Source: Candidatus Sumerlaeota bacterium
GTDB taxonomy: Bacteria; Sumerlaeota; Sumerlaeia; MWCT01; JAGHBZ01
Length of the DNA: 5,664 nt
Reading direction: 5' to 3'
Assembly (NCBI GenBank): GCA_021160705.1
Contig: JAGHBZ010000464.1
Span: 1 to 5,664, forward strand
Part shown: piece by piece, positions 1-5,578 of the stretch
Layout: the number at the start of each line of letters is the position of its first letter
Numbering within the stretch: the first letter of the stretch is position 1
Translations under genes and position numbers: made by a program
The notes under the pieces: generated by a model
Told to the model about the DNA's origin: nothing
Seen by the model: only the letters and a program-made list of their open reading frames with translations
Database searches by the model: none

Positions 1-182
1 ATATGTAATATTCCTGCTGAAGAGAAGGAAATGGCTTTTTAGCGGTGCGAAAAGGGTTGCATTATAACCTCTGTGAACTCTGAGTCCTCAGTGGCAAGTC
101 TATGATTTTTCCCTTCTTGCTCAGATTCGTGCCCGTTCGTGGTTTCTATTCACGAACACCAACCACGCTAAAATGCGAAAAT
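1..182. other. Gene-free left edge with hairpin-forming sequence
   Basis: I see no complete gene here. Two plus-strand frames are open from the left edge: one stops at 40-42 after 13 codons, the other at 65-67 after 21 codons. Either could be the last codons of a gene outside the window, and I cannot choose between them. Farther right, 80-91 is a short palindrome (CTGAG, 2-nt spacer, CTCAG), and 135-167 holds two mutually exclusive 7-bp inverted repeats. The wording of 68-97 and 126-146 resembles dispersed intergenic repeats that I recall from uncultivated bacterial genomes; that is memory and unverified. Confidence 0.4.
135..167. repeat. Overlapping alternative inverted repeats
   Basis: GTTCGTG (135-141) pairs perfectly with CACGAAC (151-157). 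CGTGGTT (138-144), which overlaps the first arm, pairs perfectly with AACCACG (161-167). The two hairpins cannot form together. There is no T-run after either on the plus strand, so this is not an ordinary intrinsic terminator. The role is unknown; the pattern may simply be part of a degenerate dispersed repeat. Confidence 0.5.
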
Positions 183-333
183 GAGGTCTGAGAGGCTGTC
201 CGACAATTCAATTTTTAGCAAATTATTAACCATCTGGTTCACAGAAAGATACCTGAAATTATTAGTGTTACAGAATTAACTGTCTAGTTAAATTTTCTCA
301 AATTTCGCATTATCGAACAGCCTCTCTGACCCC
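183..333. mobile_element. MITE-like element with terminal inverted repeats
   Basis: This is a 151-bp stretch whose ends are inverted copies of each other. With position 183 paired to 333, about 23 of the outer 29 positions match, including a perfect 10-bp core GAGAGGCTGT at 190-199 matching the complement of 317-326. The interior is AT-rich, has no open frame of note, and contains two more small palindromes: 228-239 (AACCA/TGGTT) and 276-291 (TTAACT/AGTTAA). Size, terminal inverted repeats and lack of coding capacity fit a non-autonomous miniature transposable element. I could not find a convincing target-site duplication, so the exact ends, and whether it moved by transposition, remain inference. 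It lies just beyond the 3' end of psuG, where its hairpin could also shape the end of that transcript. Confidence 0.55.
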
Positions 334-367
334 ACAACTTTCCTCAGAAAGAGTCAGGAATTTGGTT

Positions 368-1294
368 TCAATCATCTGTATTTGTATTTGTAAAGATTGC
401 CGTGGCAGTGAGTGCGATTTCAGCAGAAAGACGTGCATTGTTCTCCAGAAGTGCGATATTTGCCCTGAGCGTGGCTCCTTCGGTAAGTTCTGCCAGACGG
501 TTTAAAATAAACGGAGTGCGATGACGTTCGCTTATCTTTTGCTCGGCAGCAGCTCTCTCCGCCTCCTCAATAGCCGGAATAAGGATATCTTCCGCAAGCG
601 CAAGTTCCTCTGGTAAAGGCTGGCATACAAGTACAGCTGAGCTACGTCCCAACCGCCAGTGCAGTTGAGCAATCTCAACGACTTCTCTGGGTGAGTAAGC
701 AACTGCGTCAACCATAAGCTCAGTGGAGTGAAGATAAAAGGCTGGAAGATAGCGCGTCCGATAACCAATGACAGGTATACCCAGAGACTCAAGTGATTCT
801 CTGGTAGATGGAATATCGAGCAATGATTTTGGTCCGGCACATACCACAACCAAGGGGAATTGAGCAAGTGCCATCAGGTCGCTGGAGATGTCCAGGCGTG
901 AGCCAAAACCCGGATGGACACCACCAATCCCGCCAGTACAGAATACTTTTATCCCGACTTTATGAGCTGCGAACATTGTGGCTGAGACCGTGGTAGCACC
1001 GATGTTTTTTTGCGCTATTACTACTGCCATATTAGAGAGATTTGTCTTTATGCACTCCGGGGAGCTCGCCAGCAATCGTATCTCTTCGTCGGTGAGTCCA
1101 ATGTGGAGAGTACCATTAAGTATGCCTACGGTTGCAGGGCTCACGTCCTGCTCGGTGATAATCTTCTGACAGGTTATGGCTGACTCATAATTATGTGGTG
1201 GTGGTAGCCCGAATGAAATTACCGCACTCTCAAGCGCTACAACTGGTCTGTGACTGTCTAACGACTTTGAGACATTGTTGCTGATTTTTATCAT
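368..1294 (-). CDS. psuG: Pseudouridine-5'-phosphate glycosidase PsuG
   Basis: This cytoplasmic enzyme reversibly splits the C-C glycosidic bond of pseudouridine 5'-phosphate, giving uracil and ribose 5-phosphate. It is the second step of pseudouridine salvage, after the kinase PsuK. The 308-aa length is close to the 312 aa of E. coli PsuG and the family signatures run throughout: VALES near the start, GATTVSATM at 99-107, GGIGGVHPG at 121-129, DISSD at 135-139, VVCAGPKSLLD at 150-160, and NNA at 285-287. Compared from memory with the E. coli enzyme, K156 is the Schiff-base lysine (K166), E22 matches E31, H127 matches H137, and D139 matches the Mn2+ ligand D149. The protein is therefore probably active. 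It begins 29 nt after the epimerase stop codon, so the two are probably co-transcribed. No clear Shine-Dalgarno sequence precedes the ATG, but the start agrees with the family N-terminus. No psuK or transporter gene is visible in the window. Confidence 0.95.
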   Translation of the reverse strand: MIKISNNVSKSLDSHRPVVALESAVISFGLPPPHNYESAITCQKIITEQDVSPATVGILNGTLHIGLTDEEIRLLASSPECIKTNLSNMAVVIAQKNIGATTVSATMFAAHKVGIKVFCTGGIGGVHPGFGSRLDISSDLMALAQFPLVVVCAGPKSLLDIPSTRESLESLGIPVIGYRTRYLPAFYLHSTELMVDAVAYSPREVVEIAQLHWRLGRSSAVLVCQPLPEELALAEDILIPAIEEAERAAAEQKISERHRTPFILNRLAELTEGATLRANIALLENNARLSAEIALTATAIFTNTNTDD

Positions 1295-1323
1295 AATGTT
1301 TTCGTTATTTATGTGGGTGGTGT

Positions 1324-2403
1324 TCAGAGATTCACCTGAAGCCCGAGCCCGGGTGCATCCACAGGATAAAGCATCCCGTTCTCCAGCCGCACACCGCCAG
1401 TAGCCACATCGTTTTCAAATTCAAAGTGTCCATCCAGGTCAGCGAACTGAAAATTTTCGTTGCTCAGACACACCGCGAGTGCAGAGGCGACGGAGACCAC
1501 GGACTCATCCATACACCCCATCATTGTTGGACTCTCCATACACTGAGCAACATAATTGGCACGCCTGGCTGACTCAACCCCACCACACTTCATTAGTTTT
1601 ATATTAAAGAGATTAGCCGCACCTAGTTGGGCAAGATACAATATATCTTTGCAATTAAGAGCACTTTCATCAGCCATAATTGGGACACCCGGGGAGAGAG
1701 TAGTTACCTGCTTCAATGAATACACAAGTTGTGCGGGTGTAGGTTGCTCGAAGAACTCTATTGAGATTTTGTGCTCCTGAAGCTGGCTCAGGAGTTCGAG
1801 CGCTTTTTCCGCACTATAGGATTGATTGGCGTCCAGACGGATGGGTATCTCTCTGCCAAACACCTCCCTCACTATGTGAATACGTTGAAGGTCTGAGTCA
1901 ATGTCTCCACCGAGTTTAATCTTCGGGTACTGAAACCCCTGCTCCTTATACTCCAGAGCGAGGTCTTTAATCTCACTCAGAGGAAGCAAAGGAATGGTAA
2001 TGGAGGTTGGAATAGAGTAGCGAGCCCTACCCAGTAGAGTAAGAAGCGGAAGCCCCAGGCACTTTGCCAGTGTATCCCAGAGCGCAATACTGATACCTGC
2101 CCTGATAGAAGGGAACTCAGAGAGTTCCCTCAGCAGAAGTTGCTCGAGTACTGAAATAGAATAAATATCTTTCCCTTTAAATAGACTTGATATTTCATTG
2201 CTCTGAATAAGTTGCTGAATCCTGTCCGGGTGTTCACCGGTGACGTAAGCGTCAGGGGCACAATTTCCCCAGCCAGTTTTCCCATCAGCCGTAGTTAGTT
2301 TAACCACGATATTTTCTACTTCGTCACCGCCACCATAAGCCACAATTGACGGAACACGCAATTTAAGCTTTACAGGGAAAAACTCAACTTTTATGATTTC
2401 CAT
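1324..2403 (-). CDS. Dipeptide epimerase (enolase superfamily)
   Basis: This is a member of the mandelate racemase/muconate-lactonizing branch of the enolase superfamily, predicted to invert the alpha carbon of one residue of a dipeptide, as in L-Ala-D/L-Glu epimerases of murein peptide recycling. The 359-aa length is typical. All catalytic residues are visible: the KxK pair K161/K163; Mg2+ ligands D191 (DANQ), E219 (FFEQP) and D245 (ADES); the opposing base K269 (NIKLMK); and the DxD motif D322/D324 (ADLDGH) that marks dipeptide epimerases and binds the substrate amino group. MGCMDES at 295-301 is also characteristic. In the N-terminal capping loop, 20-28 is glycine-rich, and I see no equivalent of the Arg that binds the glutamate side chain in the B. 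subtilis enzyme, so the preferred dipeptide may differ. The family is firm; substrate specificity is open. The ATG follows an AAAGAAG-like ribosome site at about 9 nt. It is the first gene of the operon with psuG. Confidence 0.9.
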   Translation of the reverse strand: MEIIKVEFFPVKLKLRVPSIVAYGGGDEVENIVVKLTTADGKTGWGNCAPDAYVTGEHPDRIQQLIQSNEISSLFKGKDIYSISVLEQLLLRELSEFPSIRAGISIALWDTLAKCLGLPLLTLLGRARYSIPTSITIPLLPLSEIKDLALEYKEQGFQYPKIKLGGDIDSDLQRIHIVREVFGREIPIRLDANQSYSAEKALELLSQLQEHKISIEFFEQPTPAQLVYSLKQVTTLSPGVPIMADESALNCKDILYLAQLGAANLFNIKLMKCGGVESARRANYVAQCMESPTMMGCMDESVVSVASALAVCLSNENFQFADLDGHFEFENDVATGGVRLENGMLYPVDAPGLGLQVNL

Positions 2404-2464
2404 AATTTTTTTCTTCTTTGAATAATAGTTTCGCTATAATAAAAAAGCGTAATGGCGAGATTAG

Positions 2465-2476
2465 TATTGCGCAATA
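2465..2476. promoter_or_regulatory. Perfect 12-bp palindrome, possible operator
   Basis: TATTGCGCAATA is its own reverse complement and lies 62 bp upstream of the epimerase start codon, a reasonable place for an operator of the minus-strand operon. It is short enough to occur by chance, and I do not recognise it as the site of a named regulator. Confidence 0.25.
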
Positions 2477-2613
2477 AAAAATGAGTAGATGAAAAACGGG
2501 AGTGGTCTATCTGAGCAGATAAGTGAGCGTGGTTTGCCCCGGGAGGACCGAAAAATTTATCTCGGAGGAATCAGGAGAAGCGTCTGCGGATTTGGTTGTT
2601 GTGCGAAGAAGTC

Positions 2614-2631
2614 TCTACCAAAACTGGTAGA
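2614..2631. promoter_or_regulatory. Operator-like inverted repeat abutting nfnA -35
   Basis: TCTACCA, a 4-bp spacer AAAC, then TGGTAGA: a perfect 7-bp inverted repeat ending one base before the -35 hexamer TTGAGA at 2632-2637. The position suits a dimeric regulator that recruits or blocks RNA polymerase. There is no T-run after it, so it is not a terminator. I do not match it to a named consensus; in particular it is not the TTGTGA/TCACAA pattern of the redox regulator Rex. Confidence 0.45.
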
Positions 2632-2659
2632 TTGAGAAAATTCCATTGCGAGAGATAAT
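2632..2659 (+). promoter_or_regulatory. Sigma70-type promoter for nfnAB
   Basis: A -35 box TTGAGA (2632-2637; 5 of 6 with TTGACA) is separated by 16 bp from a -10 box GATAAT (2654-2659; 5 of 6 with TATAAT). Transcription would start near 2666, giving a leader of about 57 nt before the ATG at 2724. This also argues against using the in-frame TTG at 2646 as a start, because it lies upstream of the predicted transcript. Confidence 0.55.
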
Positions 2660-2711
2660 CAATTGCATTTACGCAAAACCGAGAAGGTTCAATAGAAAAA
2701 AAATAAATATC

Positions 2712-2717
2712 AGGGAG
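2712..2717 (+). promoter_or_regulatory. Ribosome binding site deciding the nfnA start
   Basis: AGGGAG lies 6 nt upstream of the ATG at 2724, near-ideal spacing. The alternative in-frame TTG at 2646 would add 26 residues rich in Lys and Arg with no counterpart in the family, and it has no comparable site in front of it. Confidence 0.75.
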
Positions 2718-2723
2718 AAAGAA

Positions 2724-3572
2724 ATGGGAGCAAGAATTCTGTATAAGGAAGAGCTGGCACCCAAAGTGATGAAATTTATTATTGAATCTCCGACCATAGC
2801 CAGACAGACAAAGCCCGGACAATTTCTTATTCTTCGTGTGCATAAGGATGGCGAACGTATACCCCTGAGCATTCCAGCAACTGACCCGGAAAAAGGCACT
2901 GTTATGTTAGTCTCGCAGGAGGTTGGCAAGACCACAGCTATGCTCAATGACCTGGAGGTTGGCGACGAAATTTATGATGTGGTGGGACCCCTGGGCAGAC
3001 CCACTCATATAGAGAAGTTCGGTACCACTCTGGCAATTGGTGGTGGAGTGGGCATTGCGCCTCTTTATCCGATTGTAAAGGAACTTAAGAAAGCCGGCAA
3101 TTATGTGGTAAGCATTCTTGGTGGTCGCTCAAAAGAGTTTGTCATTATGGAAAACGAAATGCGTTCGGTCAGTGATAAGGTCTTCATCTGTACTGATGAT
3201 GGCTCCTATGGCGAGAAAGGATTTGTCTCTCACGTGCTCCAGCATTTGCTAAAGGATGGCAGAGAGTTTGATTTCTGCATCACCATTGGACCGCCAATAA
3301 TGATGAAGGTCATCTGCGATATAACACGTCCTTATGGTATCAAGACATACGTCAGCCTGAATACCATAATGGTTGATGGCACAGGGATGTGTGGTGCGTG
3401 TCGGGTCTCCGTAGGTGATAAGACTAAATTTGTCTGTGTGGATGGACCTGAATTTGACGGTCATCAGGTAAACTTCGACGAGATGATGAAACGCCTGGCA
3501 ATGTATCGCAAGCAGGAGGAACTGGCTTATAAGGCATATCTGGAGAAACGTAAAGAAATGTCCAGACATTAG
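2724..3572 (+). CDS. nfnA: NfnA, small subunit of bifurcating NADH-ferredoxin:NADP+ oxidoreductase
   Basis: NfnA binds FAD, NAD(H) and one [2Fe-2S] cluster. With NfnB it couples NADPH oxidation to reduction of NAD+ and ferredoxin, or the reverse, by flavin-based electron bifurcation in the cytoplasm. The fold is that of ferredoxin reductases and the PyrK subunit of dihydroorotate dehydrogenase. In 282 aa, the FAD motif RIPLSI is at 45-50 and the nucleotide-binding loop GGGVGIAP at 106-113. The C-terminal cluster motif has D218, C223, C226 and C238, matching the unusual three-Cys-plus-Asp ligation described for Nfn structures. The length equals the usual NfnA. The start at 2724 rests on its strong AGGGAG site and family length. 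Older annotations call this family sulfide dehydrogenase subunit beta, but the adjacent nfnB and the Asp ligand favour Nfn. The gene leads an operon with nfnB. Confidence 0.93.
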   Translation: MGARILYKEELAPKVMKFIIESPTIARQTKPGQFLILRVHKDGERIPLSIPATDPEKGTVMLVSQEVGKTTAMLNDLEVGDEIYDVVGPLGRPTHIEKFGTTLAIGGGVGIAPLYPIVKELKKAGNYVVSILGGRSKEFVIMENEMRSVSDKVFICTDDGSYGEKGFVSHVLQHLLKDGREFDFCITIGPPIMMKVICDITRPYGIKTYVSLNTIMVDGTGMCGACRVSVGDKTKFVCVDGPEFDGHQVNFDEMMKRLAMYRKQEELAYKAYLEKRKEMSRH

Positions 3573-3696
3573 GAGAAAACGAAAAAGCTAAAATGCAAAT
3601 TTTAAAACTATTCTTTCTTTCATTTTTTGTATTTTTCAATTCGCACTTTTCATTTAGGATTGAGCAATAGCGTCCAAAAAATTCGTCAGGGTAGGA
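3573..3696. other. AT-rich spacer between nfnA and nfnB
   Basis: This 124-nt gap is strikingly pyrimidine-rich on the plus strand (T-runs at 3623-3628 and 3632-3636) and longer than expected between subunits of one complex. It contains an AU-only hairpin, TAAAAT-GCAA-ATTTTA (3589-3604, GNRA-type loop), followed by T-rich sequence. That could act as a weak attenuator or processing site, though the stem has no GC pairs. A 25-codon frame at 3593-3670 is nearly all Phe, Leu and Ser and lacks a properly spaced ribosome site, so I do not call it. AGGAGA at 3571-3576 overlaps the nfnA stop codon but is 16 nt from that ATG. I see no promoter for nfnB. Confidence 0.5.
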
Positions 3697-5124
3697 ATGA
3701 TGGCAGAACAACAAAAAGGAAAAAAGGAAAAAAAAGAAAAAATACCACGCCAACCAATGCCTCAAAGACCACTGGAGGAACGGCGAACTACTTTTAAAGA
3801 AGTCCCACTGGGATATTCTCCGGAACAGGCTATTCTGGAGGCGTCTCGGTGTATTATGTGTACAAAACCTAAGTGTGTGGAGGGGTGTCCGGTAGAAATT
3901 GATATTCCCGGGTTCATCCAGTTAATAAAAGAAGGTAAATTTATTGAGGCGGCGAGGAAGATTAAAGAACAAAACTCGCTTCCGGCAATTTGTGGCAGGG
4001 TCTGTCCACAGGAGGACCAGTGTGAGAAGACCTGTGTGCTTGGGATTAAAGGCGAGCCAGTGGCAATTGGGAGGCTTGAGCGATTTGTTGCTGACTACGA
4101 ACGCGAACATAGTGCAGTGACAAAGCCAGAGATACCACCACCCACAGGCAAGAAAGTCGCCATCGTTGGCTCAGGACCAGCAGGACTGACCTGTGCCGGG
4201 GAACTGGCTAAGATGGGACATCAGGTCACTATCTTTGAGGCACTGCATCTGCCCGGTGGTGTGCTGGTCTATGGCATTCCTGAATTCCGTCTGCCAAAAG
4301 ATATTGTAGCCGCTGAGATTGATTATCTCAAAAGTATGGGCGTGGAGGTAAAAACCAATCACGTCATCGGGCTCACATTCACTGTAGATGAACTCTTTGA
4401 TATGGGCTACGATGCGGTATTTATTGGCATTGGTGCAGGACTGCCGAGGTTTCTGAACATTCCGGGCGAGAACCTCTGTGGGATATTTTCTGCCAACGAA
4501 TTTCTCACCCGAGTAAATCTGATGAAGGCTTATGAATTCCCCCGCTCGGATACCCCGGCATTTATTGGCAATAAAGTAGCAGTGCTGGGTGCAGGTAATA
4601 CCGCAATGGATGCAGCACGCACATCTATTCGGCTGGGCGCCAGAGAGGTTCATATCGTTTATCGTCGCACTCGCAAGGAGGCACCTGCACGAATTGAGGA
4701 GTTAGAACGTGGCGAAGAGGAGGGGGTAATCTTCAACTGGCTTATGGCACCAGTGAGATTTATCGGCGACGAGCGTGGCTGGGTCAAGGCGATGGAGTGT
4801 ATCCGAATGGAACTCGGCGAGCCAGACGAGAGTGGTCGACGCCGTCCTGTGCCTATCAAAGGCTCTGAGTTCATTATGGAAGTGGATATGGTCATCCACG
4901 CAATTGGCACAAATGCCAATCGTCTCCTGTTTCAGAAAGCACCGGATATTAAATTAAACAAATGGGGATACATTGATGCTGACCCGGAGACCGGCGCCAC
5001 TTCAAAACCGGGTGTCTATGCTGGTGGTGATATTGTCACTGGTTCTGCCACCGTTATTCTGGCTATGGGAGCTGGTAAGAAGTCTGCCCGCGCTATCCAC
5101 GAATACATTATGAACAAAAAATAA
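3697..5124 (+). CDS. nfnB: NfnB, large subunit of bifurcating NADH-ferredoxin:NADP+ oxidoreductase
   Basis: NfnB carries the bifurcating FAD, two [4Fe-4S] clusters and the NADP(H) site; electrons pass from it to ferredoxin and, through NfnA, to NAD+. In 475 aa, a Lys-rich tail (1-30) is followed by a Cys-rich domain with C52, C55, C60, C64, C99, C103, C109 and C113. E128 aligns with the non-Cys ligand (Glu in Nfn, Gln in dihydropyrimidine dehydrogenase). The FAD loop GSGPAGL is at 158-164 and the NADP loop GAGNTAMD at 298-305, followed by YRRTRKE (322-328), whose arginines suit the NADP 2'-phosphate. A second FAD motif, YAGGDIVTGSATV, is at 441-453. The sequence resembles the glutamate synthase small subunit GltD, and databases often use that name. 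The absence of a large GltB-type subunit and the adjacent nfnA argue for Nfn. ATGs at 3697 and 3700 share the AGGG/AGGA ribosome site, so the start is uncertain by one codon. Confidence 0.95.
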   Translation: MMAEQQKGKKEKKEKIPRQPMPQRPLEERRTTFKEVPLGYSPEQAILEASRCIMCTKPKCVEGCPVEIDIPGFIQLIKEGKFIEAARKIKEQNSLPAICGRVCPQEDQCEKTCVLGIKGEPVAIGRLERFVADYEREHSAVTKPEIPPPTGKKVAIVGSGPAGLTCAGELAKMGHQVTIFEALHLPGGVLVYGIPEFRLPKDIVAAEIDYLKSMGVEVKTNHVIGLTFTVDELFDMGYDAVFIGIGAGLPRFLNIPGENLCGIFSANEFLTRVNLMKAYEFPRSDTPAFIGNKVAVLGAGNTAMDAARTSIRLGAREVHIVYRRTRKEAPARIEELERGEEEGVIFNWLMAPVRFIGDERGWVKAMECIRMELGEPDESGRRRPVPIKGSEFIMEVDMVIHAIGTNANRLLFQKAPDIKLNKWGYIDADPETGATSKPGVYAGGDIVTGSATVILAMGAGKKSARAIHEYIMNKK

Positions 5125-5219
5125 AGGTTTAAGAACTTATCTCCCTCTCTGGAGTAGTATCATCCTGTGGTTTAGGTTTGTTGTGGTTTTTCATAGGCTT
5201 ATCATCCTTTTGGTTTTGA
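5125..5219. other. Spacer between nfnB and the tandem repeat array
   Basis: No credible gene and no good intrinsic terminator follow the nfnB stop codon; CTCC/GGAG at 5141-5154 gives only a 4-bp stem. On the minus strand a hydrophilic frame ends at 5129 and begins at a GTG inside the repeat (5284) or an ATG at 5194. It is discussed as a weak candidate and not called as a gene. Confidence 0.4.
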
Positions 5220-5296
5220 TTTACTTCGTGGTAAGCATATCGTAGTATCAGTTTTCCCTTTATGATAGAAGCGAAAACTCTCACTATTTTTCAGGG

Positions 5297-5366
5297 TTAT
5301 CCTGGTCTCCTGGATTCCTTATTGATACTCTTTTTTCTATAAGGAAACCAGGAAGCCAGGAGATAA
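5297..5366. repeat. Long imperfect hairpin, repeat unit 1
   Basis: A 26-nt left arm (5297-5322) and a 28-nt right arm (5339-5366) enclose a 16-nt T-rich loop. Outward from the loop, the blocks TTCCTTAT, CCTGG, CTGG and TTATC pair with their complements, interrupted by one mismatch, a 3-nt mismatched patch and a 2-nt bulge. It lies about 170 nt after nfnB on the same strand and could end or protect that transcript, but no T-run follows the right arm. Confidence 0.8.
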
Positions 5367-5508
5367 CAACCTTTACCCACGCACCCACCTGGAAGAACTT
5401 CAGGAACAAACCTCAATTCCACTAAAGTTCATCATTTACTCTGTTGTAAGCACATCGTAGGATTAATCTTCTTCTCTAATTAAAGCGAACACTCTTACCA
5501 TTTCTGGG

Positions 5509-5578
5509 TTATCCTGGTCCCCTGGATTCCTTATTGATACTCTTTTCCTAATAAGGAAACCAGGAAGCCAGGAGATAA
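5509..5578. repeat. Long imperfect hairpin, repeat unit 2
   Basis: This is the second copy of the same hairpin, with arms at 5509-5534 and 5551-5578 and a 16-nt loop. The left arm differs from copy 1 by a single T-to-C change in the unpaired patch, the right arm is identical, and the loop has several changes. Arms kept while the loop drifts suggests that the paired structure matters, although two copies are thin evidence. Confidence 0.8.

Larger units (their letters stand above)
2404..2723. promoter_or_regulatory. Divergent intergenic control region
   Basis: These 320 bp separate the minus-strand salvage operon from nfnAB and must carry signals for both. I see no credible gene in it. Palindromes from left to right are: TATTGCGCAATA (2465-2476, perfect 12 bp); TATCTG/CAGATA (2508-2521); CCCGGG (2538-2543); and TCTACCA/TGGTAGA (2614-2631). 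GGTC at 2504-2507 can pair with GACC at 2546-2549 to enclose the second palindrome, so a folded RNA is possible but weakly supported. An exact TATAAT lies on the plus strand at 2435-2440 without a good -35 box. I found no strong minus-strand promoter for the epimerase; an AT-rich stretch with TATTAT sits about 35 nt upstream of its start. Confidence 0.5.

Noticed and set aside
338..351. Terminator hairpin after psuG (CTTTC-CTCA-GAAAG)
   Set aside because: The stem is only 5 bp with two or fewer GC pairs, and no T-run follows on the minus strand.
2564..2627. GGAGG at 2564-2568 as a ribosome site for a leader peptide
   Set aside because: No start codon follows at proper distance. The nearest frame (TTG at 2592) is too far away and only about 12 codons long.
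2646..2723. N-terminal extension of NfnA from a TTG codon
   Set aside because: It lies upstream of or within the predicted promoter, lacks a ribosome site, and would add 26 residues without a family counterpart. The ATG at 2724 has an ideal site.
3593..3670. 25-codon frame between nfnA and nfnB encoding a Phe-rich hydrophobic peptide
   Set aside because: The composition follows from T-rich DNA, and the only purine-rich site upstream (AGGAGA, 3571-3576) is 16 nt away from the ATG, too far for normal initiation.
3697..5124. Glutamate synthase small subunit (GltD)
   Set aside because: The similarity is real, but no large glutamate synthase subunit is adjacent, nfnA is, and Glu at 128 fits Nfn.
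5114..5245. Plus-strand hydrophobic frame after nfnB
   Set aside because: It has no upstream start codon with a ribosome site. Its hydrophobicity is what the complement of a Lys/Asp/Asn-rich stretch would give.
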